Source: JAKLKS01 sp964370855
Lineage (GTDB): Bacteria; Planctomycetota; JAJSAM01; JAKLKS01
Length of the DNA: 36,902 nt
Direction of reading: 5' to 3'
Assembly (NCBI GenBank): GCA_964370855.1
Contig: CAYJMF010000043.1
Location: forward strand, 1 to 36,902
Shown here: positions 1 to 7,878 of the stretch, piece by piece
Layout: every line of letters starts with the position of its first letter
Position numbering within the stretch: position 1 is the stretch's first letter
Notes under the pieces: generated by a model
Told to the model about the DNA's origin: nothing
What the model saw: the letters and a program-made list of their open reading frames with translations, nothing else
Database searches by the model: none
Translations under genes and position numbers: made by a program

Positions 1-914
<914 letters not shown>

Positions 915-918
<4 letters not shown>

Positions 919-1928
919 GCCCCCGCGCCACCCCGGCCCGGCTCCTCGGCTCGATGGGCGTCCTCCTCGCGGCCCTCGGGGCGGCCCTCCTCCTCGCCGC
1001 CGCCAGCGGCCCGGCGGCCCCCGAGGGGATGCCTCCCCCCGACGCCGAGACCATGGCCTTCATCGTGGCGGAGATCCGCGTCCCCCGGGCGCTCCTGGCC
1101 GCCCTCGTCGGGGGGGCGCTCTCCTGCTGCGGGGCCGCCTTCCAGGCGCTGCTGCGCAACCCCCTCGCGGAGCCCTACATCCTCGGCGTCTCCGGGGGCG
1201 GCTCCCTCGGCTCCGTCGCGGCCATCGTGCTCGGCCTCCCGGCGCTGGCCCCGGGCCTCCCCGTCCTCCCCCTGGCCGCCCTCGCCGGGTGCCTCGCCGC
1301 CATCGGGCTCATCCACGCCGTGGCCCAGCGCCGCGGCCACCTCCTCGCGCAGGACCTCCTCCTCGCCGGCGTCGTCGCCAACTCCTTCTTCCTCGCCGCC
1401 CTCTCCGTCCTCCAGTTCCTGGCCAACCCCCACCAGGCCGCCGAGATCCTCCACTGGACCCTCGGCGCGGTGCGGACGGACCGGGTGCCGATCCTCCTCG
1501 CCGGCGGGCTCGTCCTGGCGGGCCTCCTCGTGATGATGCGGGACGCCGTCGCCCTCAACCTCCTCTCCGTGGGGGACGAGACGGCGGCCCTCCTCGGGGT
1601 GGACGTCGCCGCCGTGCGGCGGCGGACCTTCGTCGCCGCCAGCGTCCTCACGGGCACCGCCGTGGCCGTGAGCGGCCCCATCGGGTTCGTCGGGCTCTTC
1701 GTGCCCCACGCCGTGCGCCGCTTCCTCGGCCCCGACCACCGCATCCTGCTCCCCGCCTCCTTCCTCGCCGGCGCCGCCTTCCTCGTCGTCGCCGACACCG
1801 CCGCGCGCTCCGCCTTCGGGAGCCTCGAGGTCCCCGTGGGCGTGCTCACGGCCGTCGTGGGGGCCCCCTCCTTCGTCTGGATCCTCTCCCGCCGGGAGCG
1901 GGGCGCGCCGGAGGGGGATCGCCCGTGA
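915..1928 (+). CDS. btuC: FecCD/BtuC-family ABC transporter permease
   Basis: Inner-membrane permease of the importer, 337 aa, the usual size for the FecCD family. It is hydrophobic throughout, with a first membrane segment near residues 13-33. Family signatures include RVPRALLAALVGGALSCCGA, the LLRNPLAEPYILGVSGGGSL loop and the late VSGPIGFVGLFVPHAVR helix-loop that contacts the ATPase. The GTG start at 915 overlaps the upstream stop in a GTGA tetranucleotide, so translation is probably coupled. It ends with another GTGA overlap into the ATPase gene. The substrate cannot be read from the permease alone. Confidence 0.93.
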
Positions 1929-2737
1929 CGGCGGCGCTCCGGTTCGAGGCGGCGACGCTCGGCTACGGGGACCGCCCCGTGCTCCGGGGCGTGGACATCG
2001 AGGTCCGCGAGGGGGAGTGCGTCGGCGTCATCGGCCCCAACGGGAGCGGCAAGACGACCCTGGTGCGCGGCGCGACGCGGGTCGTGGAGCCGACGGAGGG
2101 GGCGGTGACGCTCCTCGGGCGTCCCCTCGGGCTCTACGACCGCCGCGAGCTCGCCCGCGCCCTGGCCGTGGTGCCGCAGGAGGGGACGCCGCTCTTCCCC
2201 TTCACGGTGCTGGAGACGGTGCTCATGGGGCGGGCGCCGTGGCTCCGCCCCTTCGCCTTCGAGGGGGAGGAGGATCTGCGCGCGGCGCGGGAGGCGCTGG
2301 AGGCGGTGGGGGCCGCGGACCTCGCGCTCCGGGACCTCTCGGAGCTCTCCGGGGGCGAACGGCAGCGTGTGGTCGTCGCCCGGGCCCTGGCACAGGGGAC
2401 GCGGGTCCTCCTCGCCGACGAGCCGACGGCCCACCTCGACCTCCGGCACGCCGTGGCGATCTTCGCCCTGCTCCGCCGCCTGCGGGGGGAGCGGGGGCTC
2501 GCGGTGATGGTGGTGACCCACGACGTGAACCTCGCGGCGATCCACTGCGACCGCCTCGTCCTGCTGCACCGGGGGACGGTGGCGGCGGAGGGGACGCCGC
2601 GGGAGGTGCTCCGGGCCGACCTCCTCGCGGAGGCCTTCGGGACGCCGGTGCACGTGGAGAACCGCCCCGACGGGACGCCCTTCGTGGTGCCCGGGACGGG
2701 ATCCGGTGGCGCAGAGGGAACAAGGAGGATGCGGTGA
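1925..2737 (+). CDS. btuD: Cobalamin/iron-siderophore ABC transporter ATP-binding protein
   Basis: Cytoplasmic ATPase driving the importer, 270 aa. Walker A GPNGSGKT lies at residues 37-44, and the Q-loop is in AVVPQEG. The signature motif LSGGERQ, the Walker B segment VLLADEPTAHLD and the switch histidine in VVTHDVN are all present in order, so the domain looks fully active. The GTG start at 1925 overlaps the permease stop (GTGA). The C-terminal VENRPDGTPFVVP segment matches the tail of FecE/BtuD-type ATPases. The 3' end contains AGGAGG (2723-2728), which serves as the ribosome-binding site of the receptor gene. Confidence 0.95.
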   Translation: MTAALRFEAATLGYGDRPVLRGVDIEVREGECVGVIGPNGSGKTTLVRGATRVVEPTEGAVTLLGRPLGLYDRRELARALAVVPQEGTPLFPFTVLETVLMGRAPWLRPFAFEGEEDLRAAREALEAVGAADLALRDLSELSGGERQRVVVARALAQGTRVLLADEPTAHLDLRHAVAIFALLRRLRGERGLAVMVVTHDVNLAAIHCDRLVLLHRGTVAAEGTPREVLRADLLAEAFGTPVHVENRPDGTPFVVPGTGSGGAEGTRRMR

Positions 2738-4779
2738 ACGTCATGCGGTGGACGGCGGCGGCGGCGACCCTCGGGCTCCTCTCGGCGGCGGCCCTGGCAC
2801 AGGACGCGGAGGAGCTCCGGCGGGAGCTGGAGGCGCTCGAGGCGCGGAAGGCGGAAATCCTCCGTGCTCTCGATGAAGTAAGGGGGGGGAGCGCGCCTCC
2901 CGCTCCCGCTCCCGCTCCCGCCCCCGCCCCGACCCCCCTTCCCCCGGGAGAATCCGCTCCCCCCCCCGCCCTCCTCGAGGAGATCGAGGTGGTCGCCTCG
3001 GGCTTCGAGGGGAAGCGGGGGAGCGCGGTCCCCTCCATCTCCGTCGTGGAGGGGGCGTGGTACGAGGAGCGGGGGGTCGCCTCCGTCGCCGACGGCCTCC
3101 GGCAGGTGCCCGGCGTCTCCGTCTCCCGCTCCGGGACCCCCGGGGGGGCGACCTCGCTGTTCGTCCGCGGCGCCGCGTCGAACCAGGTGCTCGTCCTCCA
3201 GGACGGTATGCCGCTCAACGACCCGACGGCGGGGAGCCAGTTCAACTTCTTCGATCTCGACGCGCTCAACCTCGGCCGGGTGGAGATCCTGCGGGGCTCC
3301 TACGGAGCCCTCTACGGGAGCGACGCCGTGGGAGGGGTCGTGAACCTCGTCTCGAAGCGCGGCTCCGGCCCCGGCTCCTTCTCCGCCTCCGTCACCGGGG
3401 GCTCCTTCGGGACCCGCAGGGAGACGCTGACCGGCGCCGGCGGCGACGGGTCCTTCGACTGGTCCCTCGGGCTGGCCGAGAGCGGCACCGACGGGCCCCG
3501 TGACGACCAGGCCTTCTCCTCCCTCTCCTTCTCGGGGCTCTTCGGCGGGGCGCTGGCCGGGGACGGCCGCTGGCAGGTGGCGGTGCGATCCCTCTCCTCG
3601 AAGGCCGAGGACCCCTACGACTTCGGGCCGACCCTCCCGGCGGACGGCAACATCAGCCGGGAGCGGGACCTGACCGCCGTCGGCCTCACCCTGGAGAAGC
3701 CCCTCCTCCCCTGGCTCGAGGGGCGGGTGCGCGCCTCGACCACGGACATCGACTCCGCCTTCCGCAACGGCTCCGACGCCCCCGGCGGTCCCGCGGAGTT
3801 CGAGAGCACGACGCAGGCCACGACCCGGGAGGCCGGCGCGGCGCTGCGCGCCTTCGCCGACCGGGAGGGGGAGGAGTTCCTCGGCGGCTCCCTCGTCCTC
3901 GGCGGCGACTTCCGCGTGCAGGACTCCCTCTCCGCGAGCGAATCCCCCTTCGGCGGAGGCATCGACATCGACGAGCGGACACGCAACGCCGGCGGCTACG
4001 CGCTGGCGACGGTGGAGGCGGGGCCCGCGACCTTCTCCGGGGGGGCCCGCCTCGACGACCACTCCTTCTACGGCCGCGAGTGGAGCCCCCAGGCGAGGCT
4101 CCGCGTGGAGGTCGCCCCGACCTCGAGCGTCCTCCGCGTCCACTACGGCGAGGGCTTTCGCGCGCCGACGCCGGCGGAGTTCGCCGATCCCTTCGTGGGC
4201 AACCCCGACCTCGGGCCGGAGACGAGCGAGTCCGTGGGCGCCGGCATCGAGCAGGGGATCCTCCCCGGGGTGGCGGCCACGGCGGAGTGGTTCCGCCTCC
4301 GCACCCGGGATCTCATCGCCTGGGACGCGACGACCTTCGTGCTCGAGAACTTCAGCCGGACGCAGGTGGACGGGTACGAGATCGGGGTCCGGGCCGAGGT
4401 GGACCGGTGCACGACGCTCTTCGCCAGCTGGACCCACCAGCGGCCACGGGACCTCGTCACGGGGGCGGCGCTGCCCCACCGCCCGGAGGACTTCGGCAGC
4501 GTCGGCGTGGAGTGGCGGCGGGGGGACTGGCTCGTGGCCGCGGATCTCCACTGGCAGGGGCCGGTGGCGGACCAGGGTTTCTCGGGGCCCGACGCCGACC
4601 TCCGGCGCCACCCGGGACGGCGGTTCGTCATGAACCTCACCGGGCGCTGGCAGGCGACGGAGGCGCTCTCCCTCTTCGCCCGCGTGGAGAACCTCTGGAA
4701 CGAGGAGTACGTGGAGACCCCCTCCTCGCCGAAGGGACTCCCCTTCTCCATCCTCGTCGGCGCGGGATACGATTTCTGA
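2734..4779 (+). CDS. btuB: TonB-dependent outer-membrane receptor, BtuB-like
   Basis: Outer-membrane receptor that imports its ligand using TonB energy, 681 aa. A signal peptide ends near ALAQ (about residue 23). A short charged coiled-coil (EELRRELEALEARKAEIL) and a PAPAPAP linker come next, and only then a TonB-box-like EIEVVAS. The plug has VADGLRQVPGVSV, SLFVRGAASNQVLVLQDGMP and VEILRGSYGALYGSDAVGGV. The remainder is a beta-barrel, with GEGFRAPTPAEFADP mid-barrel and a terminal aromatic residue (GYDF). GTG 2734 is preferred because AGGAGG lies 5 nt upstream and it overlaps the ATPase stop. ATG 2743 is the alternative. Linkage to a BtuF/C/D set suggests cobalamin, but siderophore specificity remains possible. 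Confidence 0.92.
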   Translation: MNVMRWTAAAATLGLLSAAALAQDAEELRRELEALEARKAEILRALDEVRGGSAPPAPAPAPAPAPTPLPPGESAPPPALLEEIEVVASGFEGKRGSAVPSISVVEGAWYEERGVASVADGLRQVPGVSVSRSGTPGGATSLFVRGAASNQVLVLQDGMPLNDPTAGSQFNFFDLDALNLGRVEILRGSYGALYGSDAVGGVVNLVSKRGSGPGSFSASVTGGSFGTRRETLTGAGGDGSFDWSLGLAESGTDGPRDDQAFSSLSFSGLFGGALAGDGRWQVAVRSLSSKAEDPYDFGPTLPADGNISRERDLTAVGLTLEKPLLPWLEGRVRASTTDIDSAFRNGSDAPGGPAEFESTTQATTREAGAALRAFADREGEEFLGGSLVLGGDFRVQDSLSASESPFGGGIDIDERTRNAGGYALATVEAGPATFSGGARLDDHSFYGREWSPQARLRVEVAPTSSVLRVHYGEGFRAPTPAEFADPFVGNPDLGPETSESVGAGIEQGILPGVAATAEWFRLRTRDLIAWDATTFVLENFSRTQVDGYEIGVRAEVDRCTTLFASWTHQRPRDLVTGAALPHRPEDFGSVGVEWRRGDWLVAADLHWQGPVADQGFSGPDADLRRHPGRRFVMNLTGRWQATEALSLFARVENLWNEEYVETPSSPKGLPFSILVGAGYDF

Positions 4780-4828
4780 TCTCGGGAGGTGGATCCTGGA
4801 TCCCGCGCCCCGCTCCGTCGCCCTGACC

Positions 4829-6061
4829 GTGCTGCGCCGCGCCGCCGACGGCGCGGTGCTCCTCGGCATCGGCACCGACCCCTCCACGGGGAGGCAGTTC
4901 TGCCGCCCCGTGGGCGGGGGAATCGAGGCGGGGGAGACGCCGGAGGAGGCGGCCCGGCGGGAGATCCTCGAGGAGATCGGCTTCCCCGTCGCCGACCTGC
5001 GGCCCCTCGGCACGGTGGACAACTCCTTCGTCTACGGGGGGAAGCCGGGGCGGGAGATCACCCACCTCTTCGAGGCGCGGTGGGAGGACCCGGCGCTGGA
5101 CGCGCGGTCGGAGTTCCCCGTGGCGAAGAAGAGCCGCCCCCGCATCGCCCGCTGGTTCCCCACGGCGCACCTCCGCGACGGCCGCGTCCCCGCCGTCCCC
5201 GCGGGGCTCGGGGCCCGCCTCGACGGCGGGCGGCCCGCGGGGCCCCCGCTCCGTGTCGTCGCGGTGGACTGGTCCGGCGCGGCCTCCGGCGCCGGGAAGG
5301 GGATCGCGCTGGCGGAGGCGCGGGACGGACGCCTCCTCCGCCTGGAAGGGGGAAGGGACCGGGAGGCGATGGCGGCCCATCTCCTCGATCTCGCCCGGGC
5401 CGGCGAGGCGGTCCTCGTCGGGCTCGACTTCGCCTTCTCCCTCCCCGAGTGGTTCCTCGCGGAGAGGGGGTGCGCCTCGGGGCCGGAGCTGTGGGCGCTC
5501 GCCGCCGCCGAGGGGGAAACATGGCTCCGGGAGTGCCGCCCGCCCTTCTGGGGGCGGCCCGGGACGCGGAAGCCCGACCTCCCGGCCCATTTCCGCGCCG
5601 CCGACGAGGAGGTGCCGGCGTCGGGGGGCATCCGCCCCAAGTCCCCCTTCCAGATCGGCGGCGCGGGGGCCGTGGGGACCGGCTCCCTCCGGGGGATGCC
5701 GATGCTCCGCACGCTTGAGGACGGCGGGTACTCCGTCTGGCCCTTCGACCCGCTGCGCTTGCCCGCGGTGGTGGAGATCTACCCGCGGATCCTGACGGGG
5801 GAAGTGGTGAAGAGCGATGCCGCGGCCCGCTTCGCCTTCCTCGCCGCCCGCTGCCCCGGCATCGACCCGGCGCTCCGGGAGATCGCCGCCTCCGACGAGA
5901 ACGCCTTCGACGCCGCCGTGTCGGCGCTGGCCATGGACGCCCGCCGCGGCGAACTGCTCTCCCTCCCCGCGGCGAGGGACGGGAGGGAACGGAGGGAGGG
6001 CAGGATCTGGCTCCCCTGGGACGTGACGGAGGCGGGGACCGCCCCTCAGCCGCGCGCGTAG
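4829..6061 (+). CDS. NUDIX hydrolase fused to DUF429 (RNase H-like) domain
   Basis: Two-domain protein of 410 aa from this start. The N-terminal half carries a complete Nudix box (residues 30-52; GGIEAGETPEEAARREILEE then IGF), which hydrolyses a nucleoside-diphosphate-X substrate. From about residue 130 it is a DUF429 domain, predicted RNase H-like, with acidic positions in VAVDWSGA, VGLDFAFSLPEWFL, VEIYPRIL and ASDENAFDA. The GTG at 4829 leaves the first Nudix strand short. A good GGGAGG (4784-4789) sits 6 nt before an in-frame CTG at 4796, so the real start may be a non-canonical CTG giving a protein 11 residues longer. It lies 17-50 nt after btuB and may be the last gene of that operon. 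The 3' end overlaps uppP by 16 bp. The substrate is unknown. Confidence 0.85.
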   Translation: MLRRAADGAVLLGIGTDPSTGRQFCRPVGGGIEAGETPEEAARREILEEIGFPVADLRPLGTVDNSFVYGGKPGREITHLFEARWEDPALDARSEFPVAKKSRPRIARWFPTAHLRDGRVPAVPAGLGARLDGGRPAGPPLRVVAVDWSGAASGAGKGIALAEARDGRLLRLEGGRDREAMAAHLLDLARAGEAVLVGLDFAFSLPEWFLAERGCASGPELWALAAAEGETWLRECRPPFWGRPGTRKPDLPAHFRAADEEVPASGGIRPKSPFQIGGAGAVGTGSLRGMPMLRTLEDGGYSVWPFDPLRLPAVVEIYPRILTGEVVKSDAAARFAFLAARCPGIDPALREIAASDENAFDAAVSALAMDARRGELLSLPAARDGRERREGRIWLPWDVTEAGTAPQPRA

Positions 6062-6879
6062 ATCAGCGCCAGCATCGCCACCGCCGCGAGCACCCTGTAC
6101 GGCCCGAAGGCCGTGAGCCGGTGGCTCCCGAGGAACCGCAGCAGCCAGTGGATGGCGAGGAACCCCGTCACCGCCGCGGCGAGGAACCCGACGGCGAGGG
6201 GGGGAATCCTCTCCGCGGCCCCCGGCGTCTCCGCGAGGTCCTTCACCGCCAGGGCCCCGGCCCCGAGCATCACCGGGACGGAGAGGAGGAAGGAGAAGCG
6301 GGCCGCCGCCGTCCGCTCGAGCCCCGCGAGGAGGCCGCCGGAGATGGTGGCCCCGCTCCGCGAGACGCCGGGGAAGAGGGCCAGCGCCTGCCAGCAGCCG
6401 ATCCACGCCGCCTCCCCCGCGCGGAGGGAGGGGAGGTCCCGGGTCCGCCTCCCCTTCCACTCGCCGAGGTAGAGGAGGGCCGTGGACCCGAGCAGGATCC
6501 AGGCCACGACCTCGGCATCGGCCTGCAGGTGCTTGAAGTGGGCCTTGAAGGCGAGCCCCACGGCCACGGCGGGGACCGTCCCGAGCACCACCCACCAGCC
6601 GAGGCGGGCCTCCGGGGTCCCGAGGGGGCGGCGGTCGCGGAGGCCCGCGAGGGAGGCGCCGAGGATGGAGAGGAGGTCCTTGCGGAAGTAGACGACGACG
6701 GCGAGCAGCGTGCCCACCTGCACGAGCACGTTGAAGACGAAGGCGTCGTCCTCCCCGAACCGCCAGCCCATCATGTCCTGGACGAGGATGAGGTGGGCCG
6801 TCGAGGAGACGGGGAGGAACTCGGTGATTCCCTGGACGATGCCGAGGAGGAGGGCCTGGAGGAGGCTCATGAAGACCAT
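6046..6879 (-). CDS. uppP: Undecaprenyl-diphosphate phosphatase (BacA/UppP)
   Basis: Integral membrane enzyme that dephosphorylates undecaprenyl pyrophosphate to recycle the lipid carrier for peptidoglycan and polysaccharide synthesis; 277 aa, normal length. The first signature, GIVQGITEFLPVSSTAHL, is at residues 13-30. The second, FPGVSRSGATISGGLLAGL, is near residue 170 and includes the PGxSRSGAT active-site loop. Several hydrophobic helices follow to the C terminus. The start could be ATG 6879 or ATG 6870 (MSLLQ), the more usual N terminus for this family. Neither has a strong ribosome-binding site. A dispersed palindromic element (6881-6914) lies directly against the 5' end, which is unusual. 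Convergent with the NUDIX-DUF429 gene, overlapping by 16 bp. Confidence 0.96.
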   Translation of the reverse strand: MVFMSLLQALLLGIVQGITEFLPVSSTAHLILVQDMMGWRFGEDDAFVFNVLVQVGTLLAVVVYFRKDLLSILGASLAGLRDRRPLGTPEARLGWWVVLGTVPAVAVGLAFKAHFKHLQADAEVVAWILLGSTALLYLGEWKGRRTRDLPSLRAGEAAWIGCWQALALFPGVSRSGATISGGLLAGLERTAAARFSFLLSVPVMLGAGALAVKDLAETPGAAERIPPLAVGFLAAAVTGFLAIHWLLRFLGSHRLTAFGPYRVLAAVAMLALIYARG

Positions 6880-6880
6880 T

Positions 6881-6914
6881 GATACCGTACCCGACCCGAA
6901 TCATCGGGGTTCGG
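6881..6914 (+). repeat. Dispersed 34-bp palindromic element, copy 1
   Basis: One of four near-identical copies of a 34-bp element. The core is CCCGACCCGAATCATCGGGG, with a 5' ATACCGTA arm. The core folds into a CCCGA/TCGGG hairpin. It differs from the other copies at two positions (AATCA instead of ATTCA, TTCGG instead of TTGGG). Unlike the other three, it is not just after a stop codon in its own orientation; it sits 1-11 nt upstream of the uppP start on the opposite strand. Confidence 0.85.
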
Positions 6915-6978
6915 CGGGGGGCGGCACCCGCGCGTCGAGGCGGGTGTGGGGGGGAATGGGGACCATGGGTACCCGGAA

Positions 6979-7072
6979 GGGGGGGGGGGGGGGGGGGGGG
7001 GGGCCGCCCCCCCCGCCCCCGCCCCCCGGCGCCGGGCGGCCGGGGGGGGGGGGGGGGGGGGGNNNNNNNNNN
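6979..7072. other. Poly-G/poly-C tracts and 10-N assembly gap
   Basis: About 25 consecutive G (6979-7003) are followed by C-rich sequence and a second run of 21 G (7042-7062). Then come exactly ten N (7063-7072). The fixed-length N run is a scaffold join of unknown true size. Homopolymers beside it suggest low-complexity or poly-G read artefacts, so nothing between about 6960 and 7100 should be interpreted as a gene. Confidence 0.95.
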
Positions 7073-7108
7073 CCGGGGAACCGTCCGCCGCGCCGGGGCC
7101 CCGGACCG

Positions 7109-7597
7109 TCAGGCAGCGGGCGGGGCCGGAGGAGGAGGAGGAGGAGGAGGAGGGGGAGGGGGAGGCGGCGGTGCGGGAGGCGGCGGCTCCGGCTCCCCCC
7201 CGCCGACGCGCAGTCGGACGAAATCGAGGACCGCGAGGGGGAGCGCGAGGACGCACCAGCCGAGGGCGACCCACTCCGCCCCGGCCGTCGCGTCGGGGCC
7301 GGCGATGCGTTGCCAGAGGATCACGCCGCCGAGGAGCGCCGTGAAGGCGGTGACGGCGCACCCGCCGACGGCGAGGCCCCGGGCCTTCTCCGAGGAGCGG
7401 GGGGCGACGAAGGCCCCGAGAAGGGGGCCCGGCATGACGGCGGCGGCGAGGAGGGCGCCGAGGATCCAGTGCCCGGCGCCGAGGGGGTGGTCCTTCCGGG
7501 TGAGCCCCTCCTCGAGGGCCCGGACGAGGAGCGCCCCCGCGACGGCCCCGGAGAGGAGGACCGCGGCGCGGAGCCAGGCGAGGGGAGGGATCTTCAC
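7109..7597 (-). CDS. Hypothetical four-helix membrane protein with poly-proline tail
   Basis: Protein of 162 aa that I do not recognise. It has four clear hydrophobic segments: LAWLRAAVLLSGAVAGALLV near the N terminus, WILGALLAAAVMPGPLLGAF, GLAVGGCAVTAFTALLGGVI and WVALGWCVLALPLAVLDFV. After these comes a short basic stretch (RLRVGGG) and a long run of prolines to the C terminus. The start is GTG at 7597 with no obvious ribosome-binding site. The stop is about 37 nt from the assembly gap. Hydrophobicity in this frame, and not in the others, supports a real gene. The proline tail is encoded by a GGAGGAGG-type repeat whose length may vary or be misassembled. Confidence 0.6.
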   Translation of the reverse strand: MKIPPLAWLRAAVLLSGAVAGALLVRALEEGLTRKDHPLGAGHWILGALLAAAVMPGPLLGAFVAPRSSEKARGLAVGGCAVTAFTALLGGVILWQRIAGPDATAGAEWVALGWCVLALPLAVLDFVRLRVGGGEPEPPPPAPPPPPPPPPPPPPPPAPPAA

Positions 7598-7687
7598 GGG
7601 GCCATTCTGCCGCGGGGCGGGTGGGCGGGGAGACTCGGATCCGGCGGTCCCGCCCCGTTTCCGTCACTGGATTCATGATCCTCCCCC

Positions 7688-7717
7688 GTGACATCCGCCA
7701 TGGGCCGGGGGTAGATT
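7688..7717 (+). promoter_or_regulatory. Promoter of fibre gene 1 (sigma70-like)
   Basis: GTGACA (7688-7693, 5 of 6 to TTGACA) is followed by an 18-nt spacer and TAGATT (7712-7717, 4 of 6 to TATAAT). The same arrangement and spacing recurs 191 bp before the start of the second fibre gene, which supports it. Expected transcription start near 7725 gives a leader of about 150 nt. Confidence 0.45.
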
Positions 7718-7847
7718 CACCCGCTCTTGATGGAAGGCACTCCCGTCGTGGGCCTTGGAGATGACGCTCCCCGCCGAGGGCATCCCGCCCCCGGTCCGGC
7801 CATGTCCCCGCCTCCGCTCTCGTCCCTTTTTCCGTTCCCTGCCGCAC

Positions 7848-7872
7848 CCCGCCCCTCCGGGCGGGCAGGAGG
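7848..7872 (+). promoter_or_regulatory. Leader hairpin abutting ribosome-binding site, fibre gene 1
   Basis: A 7-bp perfect stem CCCGCCC/GGGCGGG with loop CTCC occupies 7848-7865. One nucleotide later comes AGGAGG (7867-7872), 6 nt before ATG 7879. The stem is kept in the second gene although the loop differs. This could influence ribosome access or mRNA stability (inference). Confidence 0.45.
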
Positions 7873-7878
7873 TTCGCC

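Noticed and set aside
6915..7108. Small open frames around the poly-G tracts and gap.
   Set aside because: They consist of homopolymer-encoded Gly or Pro runs interrupted by N and cannot be supported.
7755..7878. A conserved upstream open frame in the fibre leaders (MTLPAEGIPPP / MTLSAVGIPPP).
   Set aside because: It stays open only because the copies have no indels. Several of the 11 changes alter amino acids, and the frame simply runs on into the gene in another phase.
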